This document shows positions 24,701 to 32,495 of a DNA stretch of 64,000 nucleotides, one piece after another. A program made the translations under genes and the position numbers. Numbering within the stretch: position 1 is the first letter of the stretch; each line of letters begins with the position of its first letter. The notes beneath the pieces are model-generated. The model made no database searches and was not told where the DNA came from. It worked only from the letters and a program-made list of their open reading frames with translations. The stretch covers positions 1 through 64,000 of the forward strand of contig NZ_BLAY01000036.1 of NCBI RefSeq assembly GCF_020521235.1, written 5' to 3'. The stretch is from Microseira wollei NIES-4236 (GTDB lineage Bacteria > Cyanobacteriota > Cyanobacteriia > Cyanobacteriales > Aerosakkonemataceae).

Positions 24701-26032
24701 ATGCAGTGGCAAAGAGGAGAACGGTTGCAGGATGGTAAGTATACCATTCGGGATGTCCTGGGTAAGGGCGGTTTTGGCATTACTTATCGGGTGCGAGATT
24801 TAGAGGGGCGACAATACGTTATCAAAACCCTCAACGAAGAGGCACAAGCTAGCCAGTATTTTGATAAATTGCAGCAAGATTTTATGAACGAGGCACTGCG
24901 GCTAGTGCAATTTAAAAATCATCCTCATATCGTTAAAGTTTATCAGTTGCTGCAAGAAAGAGTACAGAAGAATAATCTTCGCAATCGCTTGTTTAATTTT
25001 GGTGCGCCACCTTCTAGTTTTTTCCTCTGTTGCATTTTGATGGAATATATTGAGGGGACAAATTTAGATGATTATGTTAAAAAGCGGGGTGTTTTATCAG
25101 AAGCAGAAGCATTGGGCTATATTCAGCAAGTTGGGGATGCTTTGACGGCAATGCACCGGGAAGGTTTGCTGCATCGAGATGTGAAACCTAGCAACATTAT
25201 TTTACGCGCTAGTAATTCCCAAGCGGTGTTGATTGATTTTGGCATTGCGCGGGAGTTTACACAAGACCTGACGATGACCCATACTCAATATTGTACGCCT
25301 GGGTTTGCACCGATGGAACAGTATGCGCCAAAGGCAAAGCGGGGAGAATATACTGATGTTTATGCCCTGGCTGCGACGCTGTATTATTTGCTCACTTGTA
25401 CTGTGCCAACCTTTGCATCTGATAGAGCGCTTAATGCACCTTTAAAACCGCCTACTCAAATTAATCCTAATATTAGCGACAGGGTGCATGAAGCTATTGT
25501 TAAAGGGCTGGAATTTTTGCCGGAAAAACGCCCGCAGTCGGTGCAGGATTGGTTGAAATTACTTGCGCCGCCACCGGATAATTTGCGTTCAGCGGTGGGA
25601 ATGGATTATCAAAAATTGCGGGATTTATTAGCAGCAGGAAAATGGAAAGAGGCGGATGAAGAAACGAAAAGGGTAATGTTAAAAGTAGGGGGGCATGAAC
25701 AAGAAAGTTGGCGTCTTGATACCAACAGAATCAACCAGTTTCCCTGCGAAGATTTACGCACGATTGACCAACTTTGGGTAAAATATAGCAATGGGCGCTT
25801 CGGCTTTAGCGTGCAGAAGCGCATTTGGCTCGAAGTCGGCGGCAAGTTGTGGGTTGATGATACAAAAGTCATGCAAAAGTTCGACGATCGCGTAGGGTGG
25901 CGTGTGAATGGACGGGTATCCGGTGATTTGACCTACTCCCCTAATGCCCCGTGGGGGCATCTCCCGTGCCACTTGTGGTGGAATGTCTGGTTGGGTATTT
26001 TCTTCTCTCACGCAGAGACTTGTAAACTGTAA
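24701..26032 (+). CDS. Serine/threonine protein kinase fused to a GUN4 domain
   Basis: About 443 residues from ATG 24701. The kinase domain (residues 10-280) is complete: glycine loop LGKGGFGITY, VIKTL (ATP-binding Lys), LHRDVKPSNIIL (catalytic loop), IDFGIA (DFG) and a full activation segment with APMEQY. A GUN4 domain follows (MDYQKLRDLLAAGKWKEADE, then FPCEDLRTIDQLWVKYSNGR and APWGHLPCHLWW, ending ETCKL). GUN4 domains bind porphyrins and in free form stimulate Mg-chelatase; kinase-GUN4 fusions are common in cyanobacteria and may sense tetrapyrroles. The start region resembles the GACTTACGC repeat end, so upstream DNA may have been rearranged. Confidence 0.9.
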   Translation: MQWQRGERLQDGKYTIRDVLGKGGFGITYRVRDLEGRQYVIKTLNEEAQASQYFDKLQQDFMNEALRLVQFKNHPHIVKVYQLLQERVQKNNLRNRLFNFGAPPSSFFLCCILMEYIEGTNLDDYVKKRGVLSEAEALGYIQQVGDALTAMHREGLLHRDVKPSNIILRASNSQAVLIDFGIAREFTQDLTMTHTQYCTPGFAPMEQYAPKAKRGEYTDVYALAATLYYLLTCTVPTFASDRALNAPLKPPTQINPNISDRVHEAIVKGLEFLPEKRPQSVQDWLKLLAPPPDNLRSAVGMDYQKLRDLLAAGKWKEADEETKRVMLKVGGHEQESWRLDTNRINQFPCEDLRTIDQLWVKYSNGRFGFSVQKRIWLEVGGKLWVDDTKVMQKFDDRVGWRVNGRVSGDLTYSPNAPWGHLPCHLWWNVWLGIFFSHAETCKL

Positions 26033-26163
26033 CATATAAGCGTCACAGCTTTTGTTAAAGATTTGCAAACACAAGACTTCCCCAGGCAAAATCTACATTT
26101 CAGCTTTCCGATACCTGGCACTGGCGAGAAAACTGAAGCACAGCGGCTTCCGGATTAAAATAG

Positions 26164-26367
26164 TTAGCTAACCTCAATGCTTGTCACATATCTGGGGGAC
26201 GTTTCAGGTAAAGGAAATTCCTCCAAGTATAGCCGCGTTGCTTCTTTAAGACCAGCGATCGCCTGTTCAATTGTTTCTCCCTGATCGACAGTGCCAACTT
26301 CTGGACACTCAGCGATGTACATATCATCTTCTCTATAAACAATGACTGTAAAGCTACGAGTTTTCAT
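26164..26367 (-). CDS. HicB-family antitoxin without partner
   Basis: About 67 residues from the ATG at 26367 (MKTRSFTVIVYREDDMYIAE), then CPEVGTVDQGETIEQAIAGL and the EATRLYLEEFPLP helix, a short HicB. A longer in-frame start at 26397 is possible but breaks the family alignment. No hicA is found on either side. Just beyond its stop, the minus strand can be read as LANYFNPEAAVLQFSRQ with a stop codon before it, which may be a remnant of another gene. The upstream gene ends 30 bases before this start. Confidence 0.8.
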   Translation of the reverse strand: MKTRSFTVIVYREDDMYIAECPEVGTVDQGETIEQAIAGLKEATRLYLEEFPLPETSPRYVTSIEVS

Positions 26368-26397
26368 CGCGTTCCATCCTAAAAACCTTAATTTCAA

Positions 26398-26757
26398 TTA
26401 CACTTTAACCGTTTGAGACTGACTTTCTGACTCTTCCTTAATTGAAGATTTGTCTTGCTTACGACTGTGGAATTTTTCCCACAATTTAAACAACCGATCT
26501 AGGGCATCTCTTTCATCAACAGAATGAAACAGAATCAGACTCGCCCAAGATTGGGTTGTTTCGATATTATATCGGGTTCGCACCCAGGACAAAAATTCTT
26601 CAAATTCAACGTCTGCATCCGTTTTGGGAATGCCTAGTTGATTTTTAGCTAAATCATAGCCGTAATAAAATGATTGAAAATCAAAGATTGAGTAGCGACT
26701 CAAATAAAGTGTCGGTCTTTTTTTGATTTCTGGTAACAAGTCAGCAAAACTAGCCAT
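26398..26757 (-). CDS. Hypothetical protein, possibly immunity-like
   Basis: A 119-residue acidic protein (MASFADLLPEIKKRPTLYLS, then SIFDFQSFYYGYDLAKNQLG and FEEFLSWVRTRYN). The RPTLYL...FYxGY...W layout resembles small immunity-type proteins in polymorphic toxin loci, but I cannot tie it to a named family and no toxin is adjacent. It lies between a Uma2 gene (12-base gap) and a hicB on the same strand, so the three probably share a transcript. The C-terminal 25 residues are charged and disordered. Confidence 0.55.
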   Translation of the reverse strand: MASFADLLPEIKKRPTLYLSRYSIFDFQSFYYGYDLAKNQLGIPKTDADVEFEEFLSWVRTRYNIETTQSWASLILFHSVDERDALDRLFKLWEKFHSRKQDKSSIKEESESQSQTVKV

Positions 26758-26769
26758 TGTAATTTCCTC

Positions 26770-27576
26770 TCACACCTCATCCGGATTAATCCCCATCTGA
26801 CGCAATCTTTCCGCAAATCTTTCAGCACGCTGTCTTTCTTGTTCTACTTGTTGCTGCGCTATTTCCTTTTCTTGTCTTTCTAGTTCAGCCCGTTCATTCC
26901 CAGTCAATAACAAATTACCTTCACTATCCCACCAGCGCAACCAATTCAATTCCATATTTTGATATTGCCCGCGCCAAATTCCCAATTCAACACCGATTGG
27001 CCCAATTGGATAATGACCCCGCTCATTTGCTGATAATAACTGATAGCGACCATTGAGTAATTGATAAACTTCCACAGTCGCCTTTTTCTCTTCATAAATC
27101 CCGTAAAAAGGCGCGCGAATTGCCCTTTCATACACCCAGAATTTACCTACTTTCCATTCTCCTTGTTGTTCGGGTGGCGGTGGTGGGGTTGTGTCTCTTT
27201 CCTCGGAACCATCCCCCGATACAAATTCCAGCACTATCAACGGTGCAACGTATTCCTGCCACAATACATAAGAACGCCGCACTTGATTGTTAAGCATTGG
27301 CGGTACGTTGGGTACGTAATACCAATCTGGTGCTTTACATCCATTCAATGGTGGGTCAGTTAAACCCCAATAAATACCAGAATCTTGACCGATGCAATAT
27401 TGTCCATCCGGATGAAGTTGTTGCAAAATTGGCGTAATTGAATCTGTTAGTAAAATGCTTTGGGGATGTTCTTGAAAGTTCTGCACAATCCTACCATCAG
27501 ATTCTGGTAATTGCGTGTGATCTGGAAAAGATAAAACAATATTTTCAGCCGATTTAGAAACAGTCATAGTAACCAC
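26770..27576 (-). CDS. Uma2-family nuclease-like protein 2
   Basis: A 268-residue Uma2 (DUF820) protein of the longer type. Key segments: DWYYVPNVPPM, LWQEYVAPLIVLEFVSGDGS (active-site E), and KVGKFWVYERAIRAPFYGIY, then VELGIWRGQYQNMELNWLRW. A 35-residue coiled-coil tail (ERQEKEIAQQQVEQERQRAE) ends the protein, a frequent addition in this subgroup. The function is unknown. Confidence 0.85.
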   Translation of the reverse strand: MVTMTVSKSAENIVLSFPDHTQLPESDGRIVQNFQEHPQSILLTDSITPILQQLHPDGQYCIGQDSGIYWGLTDPPLNGCKAPDWYYVPNVPPMLNNQVRRSYVLWQEYVAPLIVLEFVSGDGSEERDTTPPPPPEQQGEWKVGKFWVYERAIRAPFYGIYEEKKATVEVYQLLNGRYQLLSANERGHYPIGPIGVELGIWRGQYQNMELNWLRWWDSEGNLLLTGNERAELERQEKEIAQQQVEQERQRAERFAERLRQMGINPDEV

Positions 27577-27624
27577 TTGATACTAATTTTAATTAATTCT
27601 AAATTTATCCCTAAACCCGATAAC

Positions 27625-27751
27625 CCGCCCGGAAATCAATTTCCGGGCTAATAGCAAAAGTCGGTTAAAACCGACTGAAAAGATATTAAAAAATCTTCAG
27701 TCCTCTGAGCGAGGACTTTCGCTATTAGCCTGGGGTTTAAACCCCAGGCGG
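27625..27751. mobile_element. Palindromic CCGCC...GGCGG element (copy 2)
   Basis: It has the same plan as 24442-24561: an outer hairpin CCCGGAAATCAATTTCCGGG, then CTAATAGC, an inner AGTCGGTTAAAACCGACT hairpin, an AGTCCTCTGAGCGAGGACT hairpin, GCTATTAG and a terminal CCTGGGGTTTAAACCCCAGG hairpin. It lies in the gap between two minus-strand genes. Confidence 0.75.
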
Positions 27752-27776
27752 CCTGGCGGGCTGGCAGACTTGCGTA

Positions 27777-29225
27777 TTAAGCCGTTGTCGCCTCAGCTGC
27801 AAGCTGTTTCTGCCCCGAAGATTCAGGCAAAATCCGCCCCACAGCTTGCTTAACAAAACCCTGCAAGAAAGCCGTCCTTTGATTTTCCTGAAACACTTTC
27901 TTCAGTGTTTCGCCCAACTTTTCCACATTCAAACCCCGCGATTCTTCCACGCTAATTTCTTGCTCTTGGAAATACTCTATCAAGCTAAGTCCAGCTAACC
28001 GAGTCAAATAAGCCGCACTCACACCCTGCACTGCACCACCCGCAACAAATGTAACGGCGTGACTCTTCAAAATCCCGGTAATCGCTTGAGAAGAAAGTTC
28101 AACTAAACCCAGTTTTAGCATCAAACTCCCCATTGTCCCCGCGACTGTTTTCGCTTGTTCCAAGGAGAATTTCTGCTGATAAATATTGCTCAAATCCATC
28201 ACTAACTGAGCGTTAATTGCACCCGTTGCAACCAAATCAAGCGCGGGTACGGGATTCGCAAATGCTGCGGCTGCGGCTATCCACTGATATTGTTCAATTT
28301 GAGGCATGGCGCGATCGCGTCTCACCTCATTCAACACCCCTTTCGCCTCCGCCTTCAATACCCCAGCTTGGCGCCAAGTCGTCGCCACTACTAATTTTTG
28401 GGTTTCTTCTGGCACAATTTGGCTAACTTGCGCGGTTAATGCCGTTATCTCTGGCGTTTGCTCTTCCAGCCACTCGTTGACGCTTCCATCTGTCTGATGC
28501 TGGCGCACTTTCACCGCTTTGGGAGATGCTGCGATCGCTACTACATCCCCACCCATCCGCTGTTGCAATTGTTGCAGCACAACTGCGCGGTCTTCGGGTA
28601 AATACTGGTCTTGTTTATTGAATACCAGGACAACGCGCTGATTTGAATTTTTCAGTTGCTGTAAAAATTCATACTCGGAATCGGTCAAATCGCCGTTGGT
28701 AACAAATAATACCAAGTCCGATGCGAGCGCCACTTCCTTAGCAGTATCATCCCCATTCCCAGTAAACAACGCGGGTGTCTCTTTAATCGTCACCGATTGC
28801 TTGAGATGGGAAACCAAACTTTCCGCTAAAAGATGAATTAAAGTAGTCTTACCCGTCGCTTTTGTCCCCGTAACTGCCAAAGTTAGCTCTTTTCGGTCTA
28901 ATTCTGCCTTTAATTGCCCAACTTTCTGCCGCAGTTGGGGAATCGCGTCATGGTTTGGCGCTTCTGCTTCCAACTGGGAAATAACCGTTTCTACCTTTGC
29001 GATCGCTTTTTCTGCGGCTTCCCTATCCACGGGCGGCGCATCTAGCTGCAACTGGACAGTTTTACCCTGTTTCCGGAATAACCAGAAACCAGCGCCGAGT
29101 GCTAAAGCACCCAACATCCCCCATTCATCCACTTGATCGATCGAGTGATGGAAACTCTCTAACGCCCACAGGGAGAAAGAAAGTCCAATTCCTCCAATTA
29201 AAATTGGTCGCCGCATCACAGACAT
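27777..29225 (-). CDS. DUF697-type membrane GTPase with degenerate G3
   Basis: A 482-residue protein. Two hydrophobic stretches at the N-terminus (residues 7-24 and 36-50) could anchor it. The P-loop is GTKATGKTTL and the G4 motif NKQD is present, but the DxxG (G3) motif is replaced by ETPALFTG, so GTP hydrolysis may be altered. The C-terminal half (residues 290-430) is the helical, hydrophobic DUF697-like region (AAAAFANPVPALDLVATGAI; SLMLKLGLVELSSQAITGIL). It is related to the GTPase at 22224 (both have VFNKxDxYxxxxR). It starts 7 bases after the endonuclease gene stop, so it may be cotranscribed with it. Confidence 0.8.
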   Translation of the reverse strand: MSVMRRPILIGGIGLSFSLWALESFHHSIDQVDEWGMLGALALGAGFWLFRKQGKTVQLQLDAPPVDREAAEKAIAKVETVISQLEAEAPNHDAIPQLRQKVGQLKAELDRKELTLAVTGTKATGKTTLIHLLAESLVSHLKQSVTIKETPALFTGNGDDTAKEVALASDLVLFVTNGDLTDSEYEFLQQLKNSNQRVVLVFNKQDQYLPEDRAVVLQQLQQRMGGDVVAIAASPKAVKVRQHQTDGSVNEWLEEQTPEITALTAQVSQIVPEETQKLVVATTWRQAGVLKAEAKGVLNEVRRDRAMPQIEQYQWIAAAAAFANPVPALDLVATGAINAQLVMDLSNIYQQKFSLEQAKTVAGTMGSLMLKLGLVELSSQAITGILKSHAVTFVAGGAVQGVSAAYLTRLAGLSLIEYFQEQEISVEESRGLNVEKLGETLKKVFQENQRTAFLQGFVKQAVGRILPESSGQKQLAAEATTA

Positions 29226-29232
29226 AAATATT

Positions 29233-29748
29233 TCAACCTCGTCCTATAGCTTCTTTTATTTCAACAGGCAATGCGCCAAAGGCGCTACCGCTTTGCTTTT
29301 GCACCCCAGTTTTCTCGATCCCAGCCGATTGCCAGATTAACTCCCAAGCGTCGCGATACTGTGCAGAACGCGGTTTTCGCTGTCGCTTAAGGGCTTCGAC
29401 TAAATGGATTTCACTACCGTAGGCGATAAACGCATCTACTGGAAAAACATAAAATAAGTCAAGTTTTTCTATATACACCAAGGCAAAGTCAAAATCCGAT
29501 TGCTGATAAACTTCTCGGATCGTTATCCGCCGATTTGTCTTGGTGCGACGATTATCCACCACATAGTTGCCAGACGGCTCATCAAACCATGCGTGCTTGA
29601 CTTGAATTTTAATCAGAGTTCCCTCTACATCGAATACTAAATCGTAAGGTAAGCGATCGCCGACAGGTTTTAGAACTCCCCAGCCGCGTTTTAGAGCATG
29701 AAGTACAGCCGCCTGCTCTGCGATGTCTCCTTTCAGCTTTGTCTCCAC
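29233..29748 (-). CDS. PD-(D/E)XK endonuclease of the group I intron type
   Basis: A 171-residue protein matching the layout of group-I-intron-associated PD-(D/E)XK endonucleases (the I-Ssp6803I type, known from the cyanobacterial tRNA-fMet intron). KGDIAEQAAVLHALKRGWGV forms the N-terminal helix with its Glu; RLPYDLVFDVEG has the catalytic Asp; and IKIQVKHAW is the (Q/E)xK strand. TKTNRRITIREVYQQSDFDF and ALVYIEKLDLFYVFP complete the core. It lies about 110 bases downstream of the intron-split tRNA-fMet on the same strand, outside the intron. It may promote intron homing in trans, or be a domesticated nuclease. The core residues look intact. Confidence 0.8.
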   Translation of the reverse strand: METKLKGDIAEQAAVLHALKRGWGVLKPVGDRLPYDLVFDVEGTLIKIQVKHAWFDEPSGNYVVDNRRTKTNRRITIREVYQQSDFDFALVYIEKLDLFYVFPVDAFIAYGSEIHLVEALKRQRKPRSAQYRDAWELIWQSAGIEKTGVQKQSGSAFGALPVEIKEAIGRG

Positions 29749-29800
29749 GATAGCGTTTTGTACCTGCGACAGCTTTTAGTAATAGCCGATCACCAGCATA

Positions 29801-29838
29801 AAACAAAACCCTGTAACCATTAATGGTTGCAGGGTTTG
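29801..29838 (-). terminator. Terminator after tRNA-fMet
   Basis: On the minus strand a strong hairpin (CAAACCCTGCAACC paired with GGTTACAGGGTTTTG) is followed by TTTTAT, beginning about 20 bases after the CCA end of the tRNA. It separates the tRNA transcript from the endonuclease gene. Confidence 0.85.
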
Positions 29839-29898
29839 CTTTTTGTTGATTAACTTGGTGGCGGGAAGTGGATTTGAACCACTGACCTTCGGGTTATG

Positions 29899-30209
29899 CT
29901 TACCACTACAGCTTTTGCTGCCTGTTTGACCAGTTTGTGGTCTGGACTCTCCCTTCACCCTCAGCCTAACTGTTAGGGTGCCTCCCATCGAGTCTCTACA
30001 CCTTCCATCAATTTTAGATTTTGGATTTTAGATTTTAGATTTTCATTCAAATCTAAAATCTCAAATCTGCAATCTGAAATTAACTGGCTTGGCTCGGGAT
30101 TACCACGCTAAAGGCTTCCCCGAATTTGAGAGGCTATCGCACGAAAGTTTCCTCCCGTACAGCCCATAACAAAACTAACTTTTAAGCGTTTAGTTAGTTT
30201 TGCTTTGCG
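29899..30209 (-). ncRNA. Group I self-splicing intron in tRNA-fMet
   Basis: A 311-base intron. The upstream exon ends in U and the intron ends in G, as group I splicing requires. Core signatures: GGTAATCCCGAGCCAAGCC (30104-30086) and GAGAGTCCAGACC (29951-29939). These are very like the cyanobacterial tRNA introns of subgroup IC3. A perfect 11-bp stem near the 5' end (CAAAACTAACT/AGTTAGTTTTG) is a good P2. A 72-base AT-rich hairpin repeat (30010-30081) occupies a peripheral stem just after the core. No reading frame lies inside. The exact 5' splice site could shift by one base. Confidence 0.88.
30010..30081. repeat. AT-rich dispersed hairpin inside the tRNA intron
   Basis: AATTTTAGATTTTGG...AAATCTCAAATCTGC...GAAATT forms an imperfect hairpin of the same family as at 289-345, 4446-4500 and 22147-22226. 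It lies between core segments of the intron, probably in the P8 region. Confidence 0.7.
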
Positions 30210-30284
30210 AGCCCGACGAGCTACCAGACTGCTCTATCCCGCGTCGCTTTATCTAGTATAACCACAAACTCAAAAAAATAGCAA

Positions 30285-31244
30285 CTAGGGCAGCAATAAT
30301 TCTCCAACAACTTCTAGACGCTTGTACTTGCCTAGAGTCACAAAGGTTTCAGCCAAACTGTCTGCCACCGTTGGAGAGATCCAGCCCACTTGCCGCAACA
30401 GGTGAATCGCCGCAGCATACTTGGCTCGTTTAGAACCATCGATGACTTTAATCGCTAGCCCCATGCCTTCGCCCACCTTGCCAATGCACTGAACGCCTTC
30501 TGCGCCAGCTTTACTGACGATTTCGCCAGCAGTCAGTCGCATCAATTCGGTATCGAATTCTCCATCGCCTGCGACCATAGCCGGATGATTGGTCATGGCG
30601 CGGACAATGCGTTCCATATCCAAACTTTCACCCGAAGACAATCGAGCATACAACGCCGCCATTTGACCCAGTTGCATGAAATAGGTCGGGGCGCCGCAAT
30701 CATCGTGGGCGCTGATAAACTCTTCTCCTGCCCCTGGCATTCGCAGCAACTCGGCTATTTTGCCCAAGATCAGCTGCTGAACTGGGTGATTGCGCTGCAA
30801 GTAAGAATTGAGCAACCAATTTAACTGCTGGCATACGGCTAGCATTCCCGCGTGTTTGCCGGAGCAATTATATTCCAGCGGACTTTGCTTGCCTTCTGGG
30901 ATTGGACACTGGAGTGCCGATGGATCGATATCGCAGCGCCAAAGGACGTTAAAAACCTGCCGTACTTGGTCGATTTTGCCTTGATGCGAACTACATATAA
31001 TCGCTAAGTCTTTGTCTGTCAAGCCATAGCGTTCTAGCGTCCCCGTGCTGGTGACGGCGAGTGCTTGGAAAGGCTTGAGCGCGGAACGGGCGAAGGTAGC
31101 GGTTTCGCCGCTGCCTGCCACTGATAAAGTACGCCCCCGCTCGTCGCATACAACTGCTTGGGCGCGGTGCGTGGATTCAATAATGCCTTCCCGCAGTAAG
31201 CTGACTCCCAGTTCTGCGGTTTGATTTCGTTTTCCCCTTGTCAT
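30285..31244 (-). CDS. Asparaginase (asparaginase II family)
   Basis: A 319-residue member of the asparaginase II family (PF06089), which hydrolyses L-asparagine to aspartate and ammonia; it is unrelated in sequence to the classic AnsA/AnsB enzymes. Typical segments: VRDGxxES-like EGIIESTHRAQAVVCDERG, FARSALKPFQALA, CSSHQGKIDQVRQV, PLEYNCSGKHAGMLAVC and DDCGAPTYFMQLGQMA. The length is standard. It is cytosolic and ends a same-strand set with CGLD27, rsfS and yqeK, a gene order I recall as common in cyanobacteria. Confidence 0.88.
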   Translation of the reverse strand: MTRGKRNQTAELGVSLLREGIIESTHRAQAVVCDERGRTLSVAGSGETATFARSALKPFQALAVTSTGTLERYGLTDKDLAIICSSHQGKIDQVRQVFNVLWRCDIDPSALQCPIPEGKQSPLEYNCSGKHAGMLAVCQQLNWLLNSYLQRNHPVQQLILGKIAELLRMPGAGEEFISAHDDCGAPTYFMQLGQMAALYARLSSGESLDMERIVRAMTNHPAMVAGDGEFDTELMRLTAGEIVSKAGAEGVQCIGKVGEGMGLAIKVIDGSKRAKYAAAIHLLRQVGWISPTVADSLAETFVTLGKYKRLEVVGELLLP

Positions 31245-31364
31245 GGGTAAGACTTTAACATATTAGCTATTCGTTATTAGTCATAGTCATTCGTAATTTA
31301 GTCAATTATTGCTATTTGACCCATTACCGATGACCCAATCTCAAATCTAAAATTCCCCTGCGGC

Positions 31365-31865
31365 TTACAGGAAAACCCAGACAATGCAGCCGATACTGAA
31401 AATGACGGCGAGGATGCAGAAGGTTCGCACGAGTCGTCCCAGGATGGGTTGCACCTGATAAGTTACCAACAGGCGATCGCGCGTCAGCACTTCGAGTGGT
31501 TTCACCCAGGTTTGACCGTCGTACCACCCCGACTCTTCGTAGAATACCGTCGGATTTACCAGCCGCGAGCGCACGTACCACCAGCCCAAGTATAACCGCA
31601 GCAGCACCAACGTCATCAACAAACTTGCGATCGCCCCCCCAAACAGGAAAAACTTACCAGTTGCCTTCATCGGGGCAAAACTCGCCGCTGCGACAGGTCC
31701 CGCCACCAGCCAACTCCAACCCCAAACCCAAGCTATTTTTGTTACATAACTACCGATTTGAAGGGTTGCCCAGCTATAAAACCAAGATTCCTTTAACTCC
31801 TGGTATTCGTTGATGGGTTGCTGTTCAAAAGGAACCGGGCAGACCGAAACCGAAGACTCCATCAT
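31365..31865 (-). CDS. CGLD27-family membrane protein
   Basis: A 166-residue member of the CGLD27 (DUF1230) family shared by cyanobacteria and green plastids. The N-terminal VPFEQQPINEYQELKESWFY is the family signature. Membrane segments are near residues 48-66 (WGWSWLVAGPVAAASFAP), 70-92 and 145-165 (TFCILAVIFSIGCIVWVFL). GWYDGQTWVKP and DRLLVTYQVQPIL are also conserved. The plant homologue has been linked to photosynthetic fitness and iron stress; the exact role is not known. It lies 21 bases after rsfS. Confidence 0.9.
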   Translation of the reverse strand: MMESSVSVCPVPFEQQPINEYQELKESWFYSWATLQIGSYVTKIAWVWGWSWLVAGPVAAASFAPMKATGKFFLFGGAIASLLMTLVLLRLYLGWWYVRSRLVNPTVFYEESGWYDGQTWVKPLEVLTRDRLLVTYQVQPILGRLVRTFCILAVIFSIGCIVWVFL

Positions 31866-31886
31866 GGTTCGCGAACCCCAACCCGA

Positions 31887-32351
31887 TTAGATGCTAGATG
31901 CGGTCAACTCTATGCGTTCTGCATGACTCCAGAACGCTTCCAGATTATAAAACTCCCGTTCGCGAGGCATCAAGATGTGGAGCATCACATCGCCGTAGTC
32001 CAGCAGCACCCAAGACCCTTCTGCTTCTCCCTCGGTTCGCCTGGGACGACGCTGCAATTCCTTTTCCACCTTCTCTTGTATCGCTTGGGCAATTGCCCTT
32101 ACCTGCACCCGCGAAAAGCCGGTAATAAAGACGAAGTAATCTGCCAAGTACGATACCTCGGATACTCGCAGTACGACGATATCGGCGCCCTTGCGGTCTT
32201 CCGCTGCGCTTACCGCGTCCCTTACCAGGAACCAGATCGAATCCCTACGCGAGTGCGTCTCCCCAACAGAATCTCTCTGGGATAAAGCAGCATCCGAATT
32301 CTCTACTATTGCACGGTATGCGGAATTTACAGTTTTTAAATTATCAGACAT
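31887..32351 (-). CDS. rsfS: Ribosome silencing factor RsfS
   Basis: A 154-residue RsfS (Iojap family) protein that binds L14 on the 50S subunit and blocks joining with 30S during starvation. The conserved core is intact: AAEDRKGADIVVLRVSEVSY, LADYFVFITGFSRVQVRAI, GSWVLLDYGDVMLHILMP and REFYNLEAFWSHA. A 40-residue variable N-terminal extension is usual in cyanobacteria. It sits directly downstream of the yqeK pseudogene. Confidence 0.93.
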   Translation of the reverse strand: MSDNLKTVNSAYRAIVENSDAALSQRDSVGETHSRRDSIWFLVRDAVSAAEDRKGADIVVLRVSEVSYLADYFVFITGFSRVQVRAIAQAIQEKVEKELQRRPRRTEGEAEGSWVLLDYGDVMLHILMPREREFYNLEAFWSHAERIELTASSI

Positions 32352-32495
32352 TAAATTGATCTATCCTTCTCCAGTTTTCAATGTTAACAAACTTGCTAAC
32401 TCGAGCCAAATTTCTCCTTTCTGACGGTTATTTAATCGGTTTTTCAGGTTTTTCTGCAATTTCACTTGATTTTTTCAGGCTCAAAGCCATCGTTG

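Larger units (their letters stand above)
29856..30243 (-). tRNA. Initiator tRNA-fMet(CAU) interrupted by a group I intron
   Basis: The 5' exon is 30243-30210 (begins CGCGGGATAGAGCAGTC, ends GGGCT). The 3' exon is 29898-29856 (begins CATAACCCGAAGG, ends with an encoded CCA). Joined they give 77 bases with anticodon CAU, the run of three G-C pairs in the anticodon stem and the unpaired first acceptor base typical of bacterial initiator tRNAs. The intron sits in the anticodon loop directly after U33. The gene follows the asparaginase gene by about 40 bases on the same strand. Confidence 0.93.

Noticed and set aside
26097-26163. Short frame LANYFNPEAAVLQFSRQ downstream of hicB as a hicA partner
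   Set aside because: It lacks the HicA catalytic-His segment and is preceded by a stop codon; at most it is a fragment of an unknown gene.
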